Below are positions 9,442 to 17,314 of a stretch of DNA of 64,000 nt, one piece after another; within the stretch, counting starts at the first letter, position 1, and every line of letters begins with the position of its first letter. The DNA lies in assembly GCA_943788115.1 (NCBI GenBank), contig CALSPA010000012.1, forward strand, positions 310,001-374,000, written 5' to 3'. The DNA comes from an uncultured Flavobacteriales bacterium. GTDB taxonomy: Bacteria; Bacteroidota; Bacteroidia; Flavobacteriales_D; Parvicellaceae. Made by a program: the position numbers and the translations under genes. The notes under the pieces are model-generated. The model worked only from the letters and a program-made list of their open reading frames with translations. It did no database searches and was not told where the DNA came from.

Positions 9442-10309
9442 ATGAGACAATTAAAGATAACCAAACAAGTTACCAACAGGGAAACAGCCTCCTTAGATAA
9501 ATATCTTCAGGAAATAGGTCGAGTAGACTTAATTACTGCTGAAGAAGAAGTAGAGCTGGCAAAAAGAATTAAGGAAGGAGATCATCCTGCTTTAGAAAGA
9601 TTGGTGAAGGCTAACTTGCGTTTTGTTGTTTCGGTTTCTAAACAATATCAAAATCAAGGATTAACTCTACCAGATTTAATTAACGAAGGTAATTTAGGCT
9701 TGATTAAAGCCGCCCAAAGATTTGATGAAACTAGAGGGTTTAAGTTTATATCCTATGCAGTATGGTGGATTAGACAATCTATTCTTCAAGCTTTGGCAGA
9801 GCAATCTAGAATTGTAAGATTGCCACTAAACAAGATTGGTTCTATTAATAAAATAAACCGTGCCTTCTCTGACTTAGAGCAGAAGTATGGTAGACCACCA
9901 ACCCCTGAAGAAATTGCGGAATCTTTAGATATCACTATTGAGGAAGTGAAGCAGTCTATAAAAAATAATGGTAGACATCTTTCTATGGATGCACCTTTAA
10001 AAGATTCTGAAGATAGCAACAACATGTATGAAGTTATGTCCTTCTGAGTCATCTCCTAAGCCAGATAAGCAGCTAATGAAAGAGTCTTTAAGAAGAGAAA
10101 TCGAAAGATCTTTATCTACCTTAACTCCTAGAGAGGCAGATGTTATTCGTTTGTACTTTGGACTAAGTGGAAAACATCCTATGACACTGGAAGAGATAGG
10201 AGAAAAGTTTGACTTAACTAGAGAAAGAGTTCGTCAGATAAAGGAAAAGTCTATTAGAAGATTAAAGCATACTTCAAGAAGTAAATTGTTGAAATCTTAC
10301 TTAGGATAA
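9442..10309 (+). CDS. rpoD: Primary RNA polymerase sigma factor RpoD/SigA, one frameshift
   Basis: Bacteroidetes housekeeping sigma factor of about 287 residues, lacking the long 1.1 region as usual in this phylum. Region 1.2 is [18 protein letters not shown]. Region 2 has [31 protein letters not shown] and [17 protein letters not shown]. Region 4 has [14 protein letters not shown]-like sequence and the helix-turn-helix [18 protein letters not shown]. The frame breaks near 10041, where one base is missing in the linker between MYEVMS and [13 protein letters not shown]. This sigma factor recognises the TTG / TAnnTTTG promoters noted elsewhere in the window. Confidence 0.95.
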
Positions 10310-10365
10310 TAATCCAATTCCAACTTTGTTTTTGTTTATTTGTGGTGAATTAAAATTTCTAATTG

Positions 10366-11017
10366 ATGAGCCATTTAATTGCCCCTTCTTTATTAGCTTC
10401 AGACTTTGCCAACTTACAAAGTGAGTGTGAAATGATTAATAAAAGTGACGCCGATTGGTACCACTTAGATGTTATGGATGGTGTTTTTGTTCCCAATATA
10501 TCCTTTGGAATTCCCATTATAAAATACATTAATAAACATACTTTAAAGCCATTGGATGTGCATTTAATGATAGTTGAACCAGAACGTTATATAAAAGACT
10601 TTAAAAACGTGGGTGCCAATATTTTAACTGTTCATATAGAAGCGTCTAAACACTTGCATAGAACCCTTCAAGCTATTAAAGCAAGAAGACATGAAGGCTG
10701 GCGTTGCGGTTAACCCACATACTGCTGTGGAATTGCTAGAACCTACATTGGAAGAAACAGACTTGGTTTGTATGATGTCTGTTAATCCAGGTTTTGGTGG
10801 TCAGGCTTTTATTGAAGGCACTTATCGCAAAGTTGAAAAGCTAAAATCTATGATTGTAAAGCTGGACTAGATACCAAAATTGAAATTGATGGTGGGGTAA
10901 CTTCTGCCAATGCTAGAAAACTGATAGACTGTGGTGCAGATGTTCTTGGTTGCAGGAAGTTTTGTATTTAAGTCTGAAGATCCTACTAAAACCATAGCAG
11001 AACTAAAAAAGATTTAA
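10366..11017 (+). CDS. rpe: Ribulose-phosphate 3-epimerase, several frameshifts
   Basis: Interconverts ribulose-5-phosphate and xylulose-5-phosphate in the pentose phosphate pathway. ATG 10366 begins MSHLIAPSLLASDFANLQ. DWYHLDVMDGVFVPNISFG carries the metal-binding His and Asp. After a slip near 10700 the frame resumes with GVAVNPHTAVELLEP, MSVNPGFGGQAFIE, IEIDGGV and AGSFVFKSEDP, ending at TAA 11015-11017. At least three indels are needed. The start of this error-dense stretch continues into the next gene. Confidence 0.88.
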
Positions 11018-11020
11018 TCT

Positions 11021-12297
11021 TTACCTTCTAAGTAGTCTCTCTAAGTAATCAAAGTGAGGGGTTAGCTTTCCCATCTAATAGTTTCTGATGCTCTAGCTAT
11101 AATGTATATCCTCGGGATCGTTACCTCTAAGTGGTTCTAATCACGTGTTCGATAAACATCTTTCCAAACTCTACAGATGCATCTTTTGGTAACTCACATG
11201 GCAGATTGTCTACTGCCATTACCCCAACAGTATTCATTCAGAATGAAAAGTCTATCTTCTTGTTCTGTGACTTTGGATCGTATAACCGTAAAGTGGATCG
11301 GCGATGGTGGATGGTCGGAAGTGTACTAGCTACAGCGTCCGTCAATATCGCAAGCTAACATCGGCAACTACACTGATATGTTCCAATCTTGGGTGCTAGC
11401 ATATCTTCTCTAGTGAAAATAAAAGGTGACTCTGCTGTCCCAATAGTGACAGGCTACATACATGTCTAGCCACTTTTGCATATTTCATGAAAATCTGGAG
11501 TCGTAGTTCCAGTGGATCATTAAAGAATGCTGTTTTGTCATTAAACTGAGTTTCCATCTTTCCTCTCTTGATTCGTAGTCTCCTACATCTAGTTGAGTAT
11601 AATACAGGTTCGTTGAAAGATTCTGGTTACAAGAAAATCTTCAGCGGAGATACTTCTTTGCATATTCGTTTTATGAATGACTTCTAGAGCACCTTTCCAC
11701 CAACTCTTCCTCCTCCAGTAATTACCAGCTTAAAATCCTTGAAGGAAGATTTAATGTTCTCTAGTTCTGCTTCCATTTCAGCTCTGACGGTCTTCACACT
11801 CGATTAGCTCTTTTAAGACTGTATAAGCTCGTGGATTTAACGTCCGTAAGCACAGATAATCCGTTGTAGCACCCTACAATGCCTGCATATCGACCGAAAT
11901 GCGATTAATCGTTGGCCTTTAGCATTGGTAATGGTACTTCCCAGTCTATTAGCTGAATCTTTTTTGCTAGAATTGCTTGCAGTAATTCTCTATTGTAAGG
12001 TTGCTCTTTGAACGTGTGAGAAAAGAAAATGTACTTTTTATTTGGAATGAGTTCATTTATTGGAACTTCTTTTACTCCGATAAGAACATCGCAATCTTCT
12101 ACTGAGTCAACCACCTGCAATTCCTTCGTTTAGCGTACTGCTCGATCTTTGTATTTTCTGATTTGCGCTTTTTTGAACGACCAGCTTCAACATCTGGGAT
12201 AGTTGTTCAGTTTATCCACTTCACACTGCTTCTGGAGATAATGCTACACGTTTGTCTGGTGGAGTTTTCCTTCTCTAATTATAGCCTAGCTTTATCA
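11021..12297 (-). pseudogene. Saccharopine/alanine dehydrogenase family protein, shattered by many indels
   Basis: Convergent with rpe, three bases from its stop. Frame-by-frame reading gives an N-terminus IIREGKTPPDKRVALSPE (12296-12240), the clean central block 11905-12120 with DVLIGVKEVPINELIPNKKY and LLQAILAKKIQLIDWE, and a C-terminus ending LTPHFDYLERLLRR before TAA 11021-11023. These blocks match the AlaDH/PNT-N-like saccharopine dehydrogenase proteins common in Bacteroidetes (NAD(P)-linked amino-acid dehydrogenases). Dozens of small indels would be needed to restore the frame. The damage continues smoothly from rpe, so poor sequence quality is more likely than real decay. Confidence 0.7.
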
Positions 12298-12313
12298 CAA
12301 AAATAATTTTTGG

Positions 12314-12321
12314 CAAATATA
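12314..12321 (-). promoter_or_regulatory. Predicted -7 box of the dehydrogenase gene
   Basis: Read on the minus strand this is TATATTTG, a perfect TAnnTTTG box about 17 bases before the dehydrogenase start. No convincing -33 TTG was found. It lies back to back with the ssrA promoter. Confidence 0.45.
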
Positions 12322-12363
12322 ACATGGTGTAACACGATGATAATTTCGCTTAAGGTTTCGAAT

Positions 12364-12371
12364 TAACTTTG
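12364..12371 (+). promoter_or_regulatory. Predicted -7 box of ssrA
   Basis: TAACTTTG matches TAnnTTTG and ends 12 bases before the mature tmRNA 5' end, leaving a short 5' leader for RNase P removal. Confidence 0.5.
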
Positions 12372-12383
12372 TATTTTCTTGAT

Positions 12384-12781
12384 GGGGCCGACTTTGGATT
12401 TGACAGCAGGAGAAATTAGTTAAGTAAGCATGTCGAGTGTTGGGAGTACTCTCGTAAATCGGAATTTCCAAGTCTATAAACGACAATAACAACTACGCGC
12501 TTGCAGCTTAATCACTAGGTGATTAACCTTAATCCTGCATGATAAGATCGGTCGGACAAGCTACCCAGCTTTGACTACCTGTTCAGCGGTTATAGTAATT
12601 GGGTACCGTTGGTCTGAACTAAGTGATGTAAAGTCTTGGTGCATCAACTAAAATTTAAGAGACTAAGGGTAGAGTTAGGGTGTTTGTGCTCAGATTTATT
12701 TCGAAAACCAATCACAAAATAAACATGTAGAAATCTTAGTTGTTCCTTGTTTGGACGAGGGTTCGAAACCCTCCGGCTCCA
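12384..12781 (+). ncRNA. ssrA: Transfer-messenger RNA (tmRNA)
   Basis: Rescues ribosomes stalled on broken mRNA and tags the product for proteolysis. The 5' end GGGGCCGACTTTGGATTTGA is a typical tmRNA start. The 3' end carries the T-arm GAGGGTTCGAAACCCTC followed by CGGCTCC. The seven 5' bases GGGGCCG pair fully with CGGCTCC (12774-12780, one G-U pair) to form the acceptor stem; A12781 is the unpaired base and CCA is not encoded. An internal reading frame at 12479-12511 encodes a peptide ending NNNYALAA, then TAA, the expected hydrophobic degradation tag. Length of about 398 nt is normal. The exact resume codon is uncertain because indels are frequent just upstream. Confidence 0.9.
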
Positions 12782-12798
12782 CTTTTTTATGCATTATA

Positions 12799-13338
12799 TT
12801 ATGATTTACCTCTAAGATTGTCAATTAGCGAATCTGCTTCGTGCCATGTCGCAACAACTTTGAAATATCCTAGTCTTTCATCATATCTTATTATAGTTGA
12901 AACAGTGGTAGAATTATACCAATCCTTTGAGATAGCTATCCTATGGCTTTCTGATCCTACCCAACCATTGAATATTTTTTGAGCTATTGCTTCTAAATTA
13001 CCATTTTTTATGTAATCAATCCATTCGTTTTCATGAGAAGCAGTCATTTTAAAAGAATATATGCATTCTCCACCGCTATATTTAATGATACTATCGTTGC
13101 TACTATGTCTAGTTTCAGCATTTTTTGGAATCATTCTTTCACAAGCTCTCATACCAAAGGCTTTCATTTCACCTTGTTCATATACAATAATCGGATTTTT
13201 ACCTAATGAAATTAATCTATCGTTTATTTTGTTCCAAATTAGTTTGTTTAATTCTTCTGATTTCACTTCTACTTCTTGAGAAAATGAATTGAATGATGTA
13301 ATAGTCAAAATTATAATTAAGCTTATTGTTTTCTTCAT
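12799..13338 (-). CDS. Secreted CAP/SCP-domain protein
   Basis: 179 residues with a signal peptide (MKKTISLIIILTITSFNSFS). The remainder has the layout of a bacterial CAP (SCP/PR-1-like) domain: an N-terminal helix with KINDRLISLGKN, a central ECIYSF block, then the motif WVGSESHRIAI with the conserved His, and a closing strand YFKVVATWHEAD. Molecular function is unknown; CAP domains are extracellular and bind lipids or glycans or act as toxins. A distant paralogue lies at 18401-18934. It directly follows ssrA in convergent orientation. Confidence 0.65.
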   Translation of the reverse strand: MKKTISLIIILTITSFNSFSQEVEVKSEELNKLIWNKINDRLISLGKNPIIVYEQGEMKAFGMRACERMIPKNAETRHSSNDSIIKYSGGECIYSFKMTASHENEWIDYIKNGNLEAIAQKIFNGWVGSESHRIAISKDWYNSTTVSTIIRYDERLGYFKVVATWHEADSLIDNLRGKS

Positions 13339-13402
13339 TCTTGTTTATTTAATTATGCTTAGCATTGCGTTAAACTTAGTGCGTTTATTTTTTTCTATTA
13401 AG

Positions 13403-13771
13403 TTAGGTTGTGAATTCCCCTAAATCTTGGTGTTGATCTATGTTTTCAGCTGTTAGTATATGTATTTCAACCCCATTTTTTTTGCAAAAGTCAAGGAAGA
13501 ATTGAGGAACTGGTATAGTTCCACCTCCTGGTAAAAAAACAATTTTAATTCCTTTTCGCTGAATAATTCCCATCAAGGTTTTAAAGAATTTTTCAATTTC
13601 ACTCTCTAAAGTTTTAATAGAATTAATTCTTATTGGCTTTACAGCTGCTATATGTATCCCATTTCTTTCTAGTACTCTTGTAGAGTCTTTTTGTCCATAA
13701 CCCCTATTTTGATTCCATCCTTTAGTAAGTAATCTTTTCATGAAGATTCCTGTAATATCAATTTGTATCAT
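13403..13771 (-). CDS. Hypothetical protein (122 residues)
   Basis: No recognised family. The sequence has an alpha/beta pattern: a strand RNGIHIAAVKPI, a helix SIKTLESEIEKFFKTLMGII, a strand-turn KIVFLPGGGTIPVPQFFLDF and a strand VEIHILTAE. This hints at a small nucleotide-binding-like fold. Met11 (13741) is a possible alternative start. It lies 29 bp from the next minus-strand gene upstream. Confidence 0.5.
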   Translation of the reverse strand: MIQIDITGIFMKRLLTKGWNQNRGYGQKDSTRVLERNGIHIAAVKPIRINSIKTLESEIEKFFKTLMGIIQRKGIKIVFLPGGGTIPVPQFFLDFCKKNGVEIHILTAENIDQHQDLGEFTT

Positions 13772-13800
13772 TTTTAGCTTTTAGTTTTTGTGAATATAAT

Positions 13801-14226
13801 TTATTTTGAATTTTTTAATGTTTTAGCTAGTCTTTTTAACGCTAAACTCACCATCTTTTTATCTTCTTCTGTAGCTGGTGGTCCTTCTCCAGTAATTAAT
13901 GCCATGCAAGAGTCCTCACTTAAATAGATTCTGCCATCTAAATATGCTTTTCTGTTGTAATTATCCCAAGCTACATGGTGAGGTAGATCTTTCGGCTTTT
14001 CCATTTCCAATAGTTCTTTGGTGTTGTGTGATCCTACTAATTTATATTGACTAGTCCATCCATGAGGGAAGTGTCCTATTTTAAATTTTATTATTTCTCC
14101 TGTTGCTTTGTTTTTGAATGTATATATACCTGGATAATTTTGTTGTTCATCAAAATAATTGATTGTTAAAACACCTATTATAATAACAGATAGAATTGTT
14201 GATAGGATTTTTATTGATTTTTTCAT
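13801..14226 (-). CDS. Hypothetical membrane-anchored or secreted protein (141 residues)
   Basis: One N-terminal hydrophobic segment (KILSTILSVIIIGVLTINYF) is followed by a soluble domain with YTFKNKATGEIIKFKIGHFP and a Lys/Leu-rich C-terminal helix. It acts as an envelope protein if the segment is an anchor. No known family is recognised. The perfect inverted repeat begins 31 bp upstream of its start. Confidence 0.5.
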   Translation of the reverse strand: MKKSIKILSTILSVIIIGVLTINYFDEQQNYPGIYTFKNKATGEIIKFKIGHFPHGWTSQYKLVGSHNTKELLEMEKPKDLPHHVAWDNYNRKAYLDGRIYLSEDSCMALITGEGPPATEEDKKMVSLALKRLAKTLKNSK

Positions 14227-14256
14227 AATGATTTAGTTTTTGTTAATGGCTACTGT

Positions 14257-14305
14257 ATTATACAACGGCTTCTTGTCCAAATTGGACAAGAAGCCGTTGT
14301 ATAAT
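14257..14305. repeat. Perfect 24-bp inverted repeat with a 1-base spacer
   Basis: ATTATACAACGGCTTCTTGT plus CCAA (14257-14280) is exactly mirrored at 14282-14305, with a single A at the centre. It lies between two divergently transcribed small genes. No T-run follows, so a terminator is unlikely. It could be an operator, a recombination site with strong folding, or a cruciform-type element. Its inner CAACGG/CCGTTG resembles the borders of hairpins between other genes of this island. Confidence 0.9.
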
Positions 14306-14330
14306 GGGTTAAACCATTTAATTAAAAGCC

Positions 14331-14681
14331 ATGAAAACAATAACAAACATTTCCATTCCAGATTTTGTATTAAAACATAAAAGAGTACTATCCAATCACC
14401 CTCAAAAAAAATACAAAACCATTAAAGATCTCTCTAAAAACAAACAACTTTATAATAACATTATCAAACAAATACCCACATATTCAAAAAGCTTAGTTCT
14501 TATAGGGTACACAAAAGATTCATCTAAAGTTTTAGATTTTATCTCAACTAATTATAATTTAAAAGAGGTTTTTAGTAAAACAAAAAAGACAATCAAAAAT
14601 CAAGAATTTAACAGGTTTGAGTGGCTCAATTTTATATTAGAAAATAAAGGGTTCCAAAAAATTAAATTTTTCATTACCTAA
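14331..14681 (+). CDS. Hypothetical basic protein (116 residues)
   Basis: Lys-rich, predicted cytosolic, mixed helix/strand; no family recognised. Visible segments are LVLIGYTKDSSKVLDFIS and NRFEWLNFILENKGFQKI. Its start follows the perfect inverted repeat by 25 bp, and its stop converges with the gene ending at 14711. It stands apart from the four-gene unit by strand. Confidence 0.45.
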   Translation: MKTITNISIPDFVLKHKRVLSNHPQKKYKTIKDLSKNKQLYNNIIKQIPTYSKSLVLIGYTKDSSKVLDFISTNYNLKEVFSKTKKTIKNQEFNRFEWLNFILENKGFQKIKFFIT

Positions 14682-14710
14682 AAGCATTATTTTTTTTTGA
14701 AAAGCCAACA

Positions 14711-15487
14711 TCATAGAAGTAAAACTTTGTATTCTTTACTTTTAAAAGTGTTGCCCTCTTGGTCGTCAATACACAGATGAAGTTTATATTCACTTACACT
14801 GTTTTGATTTGTTATACTAGATATTGAGGGTATAAAGTATAATCGATTGCCTCGACTTGCTTGTCTTGAATTTTCAGGTGCACTGTATGAATCGAATCTT
14901 TTTTCAAAATACACTCTATTATTATCATCAAATACCCTCAAGTAAATGTGTTTTTCATATATGTAATATTGGTCTCTGTAATCAATAAATAAATTATAAC
15001 CATTTCCTACAGCTATTGGGTTCCAGCGCATTCTGCAAACTAACTCACACAATCTTTTAAATGTGTATTTCTTTTTTAGAAATTGCCAAGATACAAGCAC
15101 CTTTTTGGTATGTCTAAATTGATAATTATCGAATGCTTGCTTAATGATTTCATATAAATCATTGTCTTCGTAGCTTTCAAGATCAAAAAATAATGTTTCG
15201 CATTTTAAATGTTTTTCATTAGCCTCAAAACAATCTGTTATGTTTTTGACACTAAGTTCTATAGGAACTACTGTTAGAGGATTGGGAGCAAGAGTTACGG
15301 TTTCTTTTTTGTTTTGTAGTGTATCATAGAATAGACTCCCTTTGTCTTCAGGTATCTGTATTTCTAGCTCCATCATGTATGCTGTAGCAGGAGAAATTCC
15401 TCTTGGCATAGAAGCTACAAGATGCATTTTTTTATTCTTTATTTCATCGATTGGGAGACGTTCTTCGTATCTTATTTCTAGTTCCAT
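14711..15487 (-). CDS. Orphan protein of the AAA+/WYL unit (258 residues)
   Basis: No recognised domain. There is no signal peptide and no membrane segment. Several strand-like segments (HLVASMPRGIS, KETVTLAPNPLTVVPIELSV) precede a helix-rich middle (ALDNYQF-like region and FLKKKYTFKRLCELVCRMRW). The second half is beta-rich with many Tyr residues (NLFIDYRDQYYIYEKHIYLRVF). It overlaps the end of the upstream gene by 44 bp, which indicates tight co-expression. By position it is the last gene of the minus-strand operon that starts with the AAA+ ATPase. A nuclease or effector role is possible, but no catalytic motif is visible. Confidence 0.6.
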   Translation of the reverse strand: MELEIRYEERLPIDEIKNKKMHLVASMPRGISPATAYMMELEIQIPEDKGSLFYDTLQNKKETVTLAPNPLTVVPIELSVKNITDCFEANEKHLKCETLFFDLESYEDNDLYEIIKQAFDNYQFRHTKKVLVSWQFLKKKYTFKRLCELVCRMRWNPIAVGNGYNLFIDYRDQYYIYEKHIYLRVFDDNNRVYFEKRFDSYSAPENSRQASRGNRLYFIPSISSITNQNSVSEYKLHLCIDDQEGNTFKSKEYKVLLL

Positions 15488-16115
15488 GATTTCTAAAATT
15501 ACTTAAAAATTCTGAGAATTGTAATCTTAATTTTGAAGTTAATTCATCAACATTTATAGATTCATTTTTGATTATAATTCGTTCCCCTCTTGTATATTCA
15601 ATATTTTCAGAATGTGGATATAAACTCCTAATATAATTTTTAAAATCTCTCTCAATATTTTTTCTTAATTCACGGTATTTAAAATCTTTGAAATCCACCA
15701 AAAGGTGAAGTTTGGTTCCTATACTACCAATTCTGTGATTTTTATAATCGGAATTAAAAATGTTAGGAATATATGTTTCATTACCAATACCAAATCTATG
15801 ATGGTAGTGATTTCTAAAATCATCACGTCTTCTAACTAGTATACCGTTTTTACATATTCCAAATTTTATCATACATGAATTTGAATTCATGATTTTATTT
15901 GCTGTAGGATTATTATTGTCAAATATTGGGTGATCGGTGTTGTTTTCCATCATATGTAAATATAAAACTTGTTTATAATTTTCCTGAGGAAACCTATATT
16001 CACTGTCTATGTGATATAATTGGTTACATATTGATTCATCTCTTAGCTTTTCTATAAAATCCCATTGCTCTTGAGAGGTACCTTGAATTTCTTTTGTAAT
16101 ATCTATAATTTCCAT
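15444..16115 (-). CDS. Orphan protein of the AAA+/WYL unit (223 residues)
   Basis: No confident family. It is a cytosolic, His- and Arg-rich protein. The middle has GICKNGILVRRRDDFRNHYH and a long charged helix (DFKDFKYRELRKNIERDFKN); the C-terminus is basic (RNHGTRNKIRRTSPNR). The combination of a TKLHLLVDF strand with the following charged helix is faintly reminiscent of DUF4268-like restriction-related domains, but I cannot support that assignment. It starts 11 bp after the AAA+ gene and overlaps the 258-residue gene by 44 bp. Confidence 0.6.
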   Translation of the reverse strand: MEIIDITKEIQGTSQEQWDFIEKLRDESICNQLYHIDSEYRFPQENYKQVLYLHMMENNTDHPIFDNNNPTANKIMNSNSCMIKFGICKNGILVRRRDDFRNHYHHRFGIGNETYIPNIFNSDYKNHRIGSIGTKLHLLVDFKDFKYRELRKNIERDFKNYIRSLYPHSENIEYTRGERIIIKNESINVDELTSKLRLQFSEFLSNFRNHGTRNKIRRTSPNR

Positions 16116-16126
16116 AATTTTAATTT

Positions 16127-17293
16127 TTAACTAGCAAATCCAATGCTTCTTATTTTTCCACTTAAACTTGCATTGCTTTTTAAATTTAAGGAAAAAAGAT
16201 CGGCTATTGGAGTGGGCTCATTTATTATTTTATTTAATTGGTGTTTTTTAATTAATGCATTGGCTTTCATAGTGCAAAGAGGTTTAAATTCATAAGCGCC
16301 AAGTAATCTTCCAGCTCTCAAAAAGGCATGGTCAACTTCAAAAATGGAAATGTTGAATGTGCATATGACTTGTATATTCAAGCAATCTGAAAGTAATCCA
16401 TCTGAAATGTTGAGTAAATTCGATATTGTGTTAGACCTGTTTTTTTCCCTGCTTGAGATTACACTTTCAGCGTCTTCAATTATTAAAATGGAATTTTTAT
16501 TGTTGGCCATAAAATCTAAAAACTTTGGGTCTGCTAGTTGATGAGCCATATTTGAAGGAATGTAAATGATTTTTTTGTCTATTTGCTCAACAAGGTGTCT
16601 TATATAGGTGGTTTTACCAGTTCCTGGTTTTCCATGAAGAAAAACAATTCCTTTGCTGTTTTTTTCTTTTAGTTTTTTAGTCAGTTCCATATTAAATGGA
16701 ATAATGTCATCGTTGTAATATTCTTCTAAAACTGTTGGGTTGCTTTCAATTTTGAATTTGCTTGTGTAAAAGCCTACCGAATCGTTCATCAATAAATTTA
16801 TATTTCCTTTATTTTCTGACTGTTTACTAATGCATTTTAGTAAAGAGGAGCGTATAGCTCCAACAGTTTGTTTGAATTCGGCATCATTCGTCACTAATTT
16901 TTCGTTAGCGTATCCGATTGAAATGTTGTTTCTAAGATGATTGAATCTGATGTCAAGAAGTATGCATTGGTTCAATAAAACAAGCATTTTTGATGGAGTT
17001 GTTTTAGACGGAGTTTTAAGGTTTTCTTGCTTTTCTTCATTTACAAGAGTTACAAATGATTTAATGGATTTGTGATTTTTTAGAATCTTAATAAATAAAT
17101 TCGGTTGTGTTGTTTTTAAGTAATTTACTGAGACCCCTTTATTTGATGCCGATGCTATAAGAGCTTCAAATTTATTTGGCGATTCGCTTTTTAAATAGTT
17201 AGGTAATAAATTAATTACATTCTTTATGTACATAAGTGTGTTTTTAATTAGTTCAATCGAATTATACAAAAGTTTATTATCCGTTTTGGACAA
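16127..17293 (-). CDS. Bcs1/Cdc48-like AAA+ ATPase
   Basis: 388 residues. An all-helical N-terminal half (residues 1-190) has no recognised family. The C-terminal AAA+ module contains Walker A (FLHGKPGTGKTTYIRHL, about residue 220), Walker B (SILIIEDAE), a sensor-1 Asn (ICTFN) and an arginine-finger-like segment (AFLRAGRLLGAYEF). The arrangement resembles Bcs1/Cdc48-class remodelling ATPases. The frame opens at TTG 17293; an ATG at 17233 is an alternative start giving 368 residues. It leads a three-gene minus-strand operon and is divergent from the WYL regulator with only 21 bp between start codons. Prokaryotic Bcs1-like ATPases occur in NTP-dependent conflict systems; such a role here is inference. 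Confidence 0.8.
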   Translation of the reverse strand: MSKTDNKLLYNSIELIKNTLMYIKNVINLLPNYLKSESPNKFEALIASASNKGVSVNYLKTTQPNLFIKILKNHKSIKSFVTLVNEEKQENLKTPSKTTPSKMLVLLNQCILLDIRFNHLRNNISIGYANEKLVTNDAEFKQTVGAIRSSLLKCISKQSENKGNINLLMNDSVGFYTSKFKIESNPTVLEEYYNDDIIPFNMELTKKLKEKNSKGIVFLHGKPGTGKTTYIRHLVEQIDKKIIYIPSNMAHQLADPKFLDFMANNKNSILIIEDAESVISSREKNRSNTISNLLNISDGLLSDCLNIQVICTFNISIFEVDHAFLRAGRLLGAYEFKPLCTMKANALIKKHQLNKIINEPTPIADLFSLNLKSNASLSGKIRSIGFAS

Positions 17294-17314
17294 TAAGTTT
17301 TATATATTTAGTTC

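Noticed and set aside
11131-11358. Plus-strand frame in the error-dense patch
   Set aside because: Antisense to conserved blocks of the dehydrogenase gene.
12295-12492. Minus-strand frame over the tmRNA start
   Set aside because: Overlaps the well-supported tmRNA and has no recognisable protein features.
13362-13408. Further hairpin of the intergenic family
   Set aside because: Has GCGTTT and a GTTAGGT end, but only a 6-bp clean stem and not the AACG/TGTTA borders; too weak to add.
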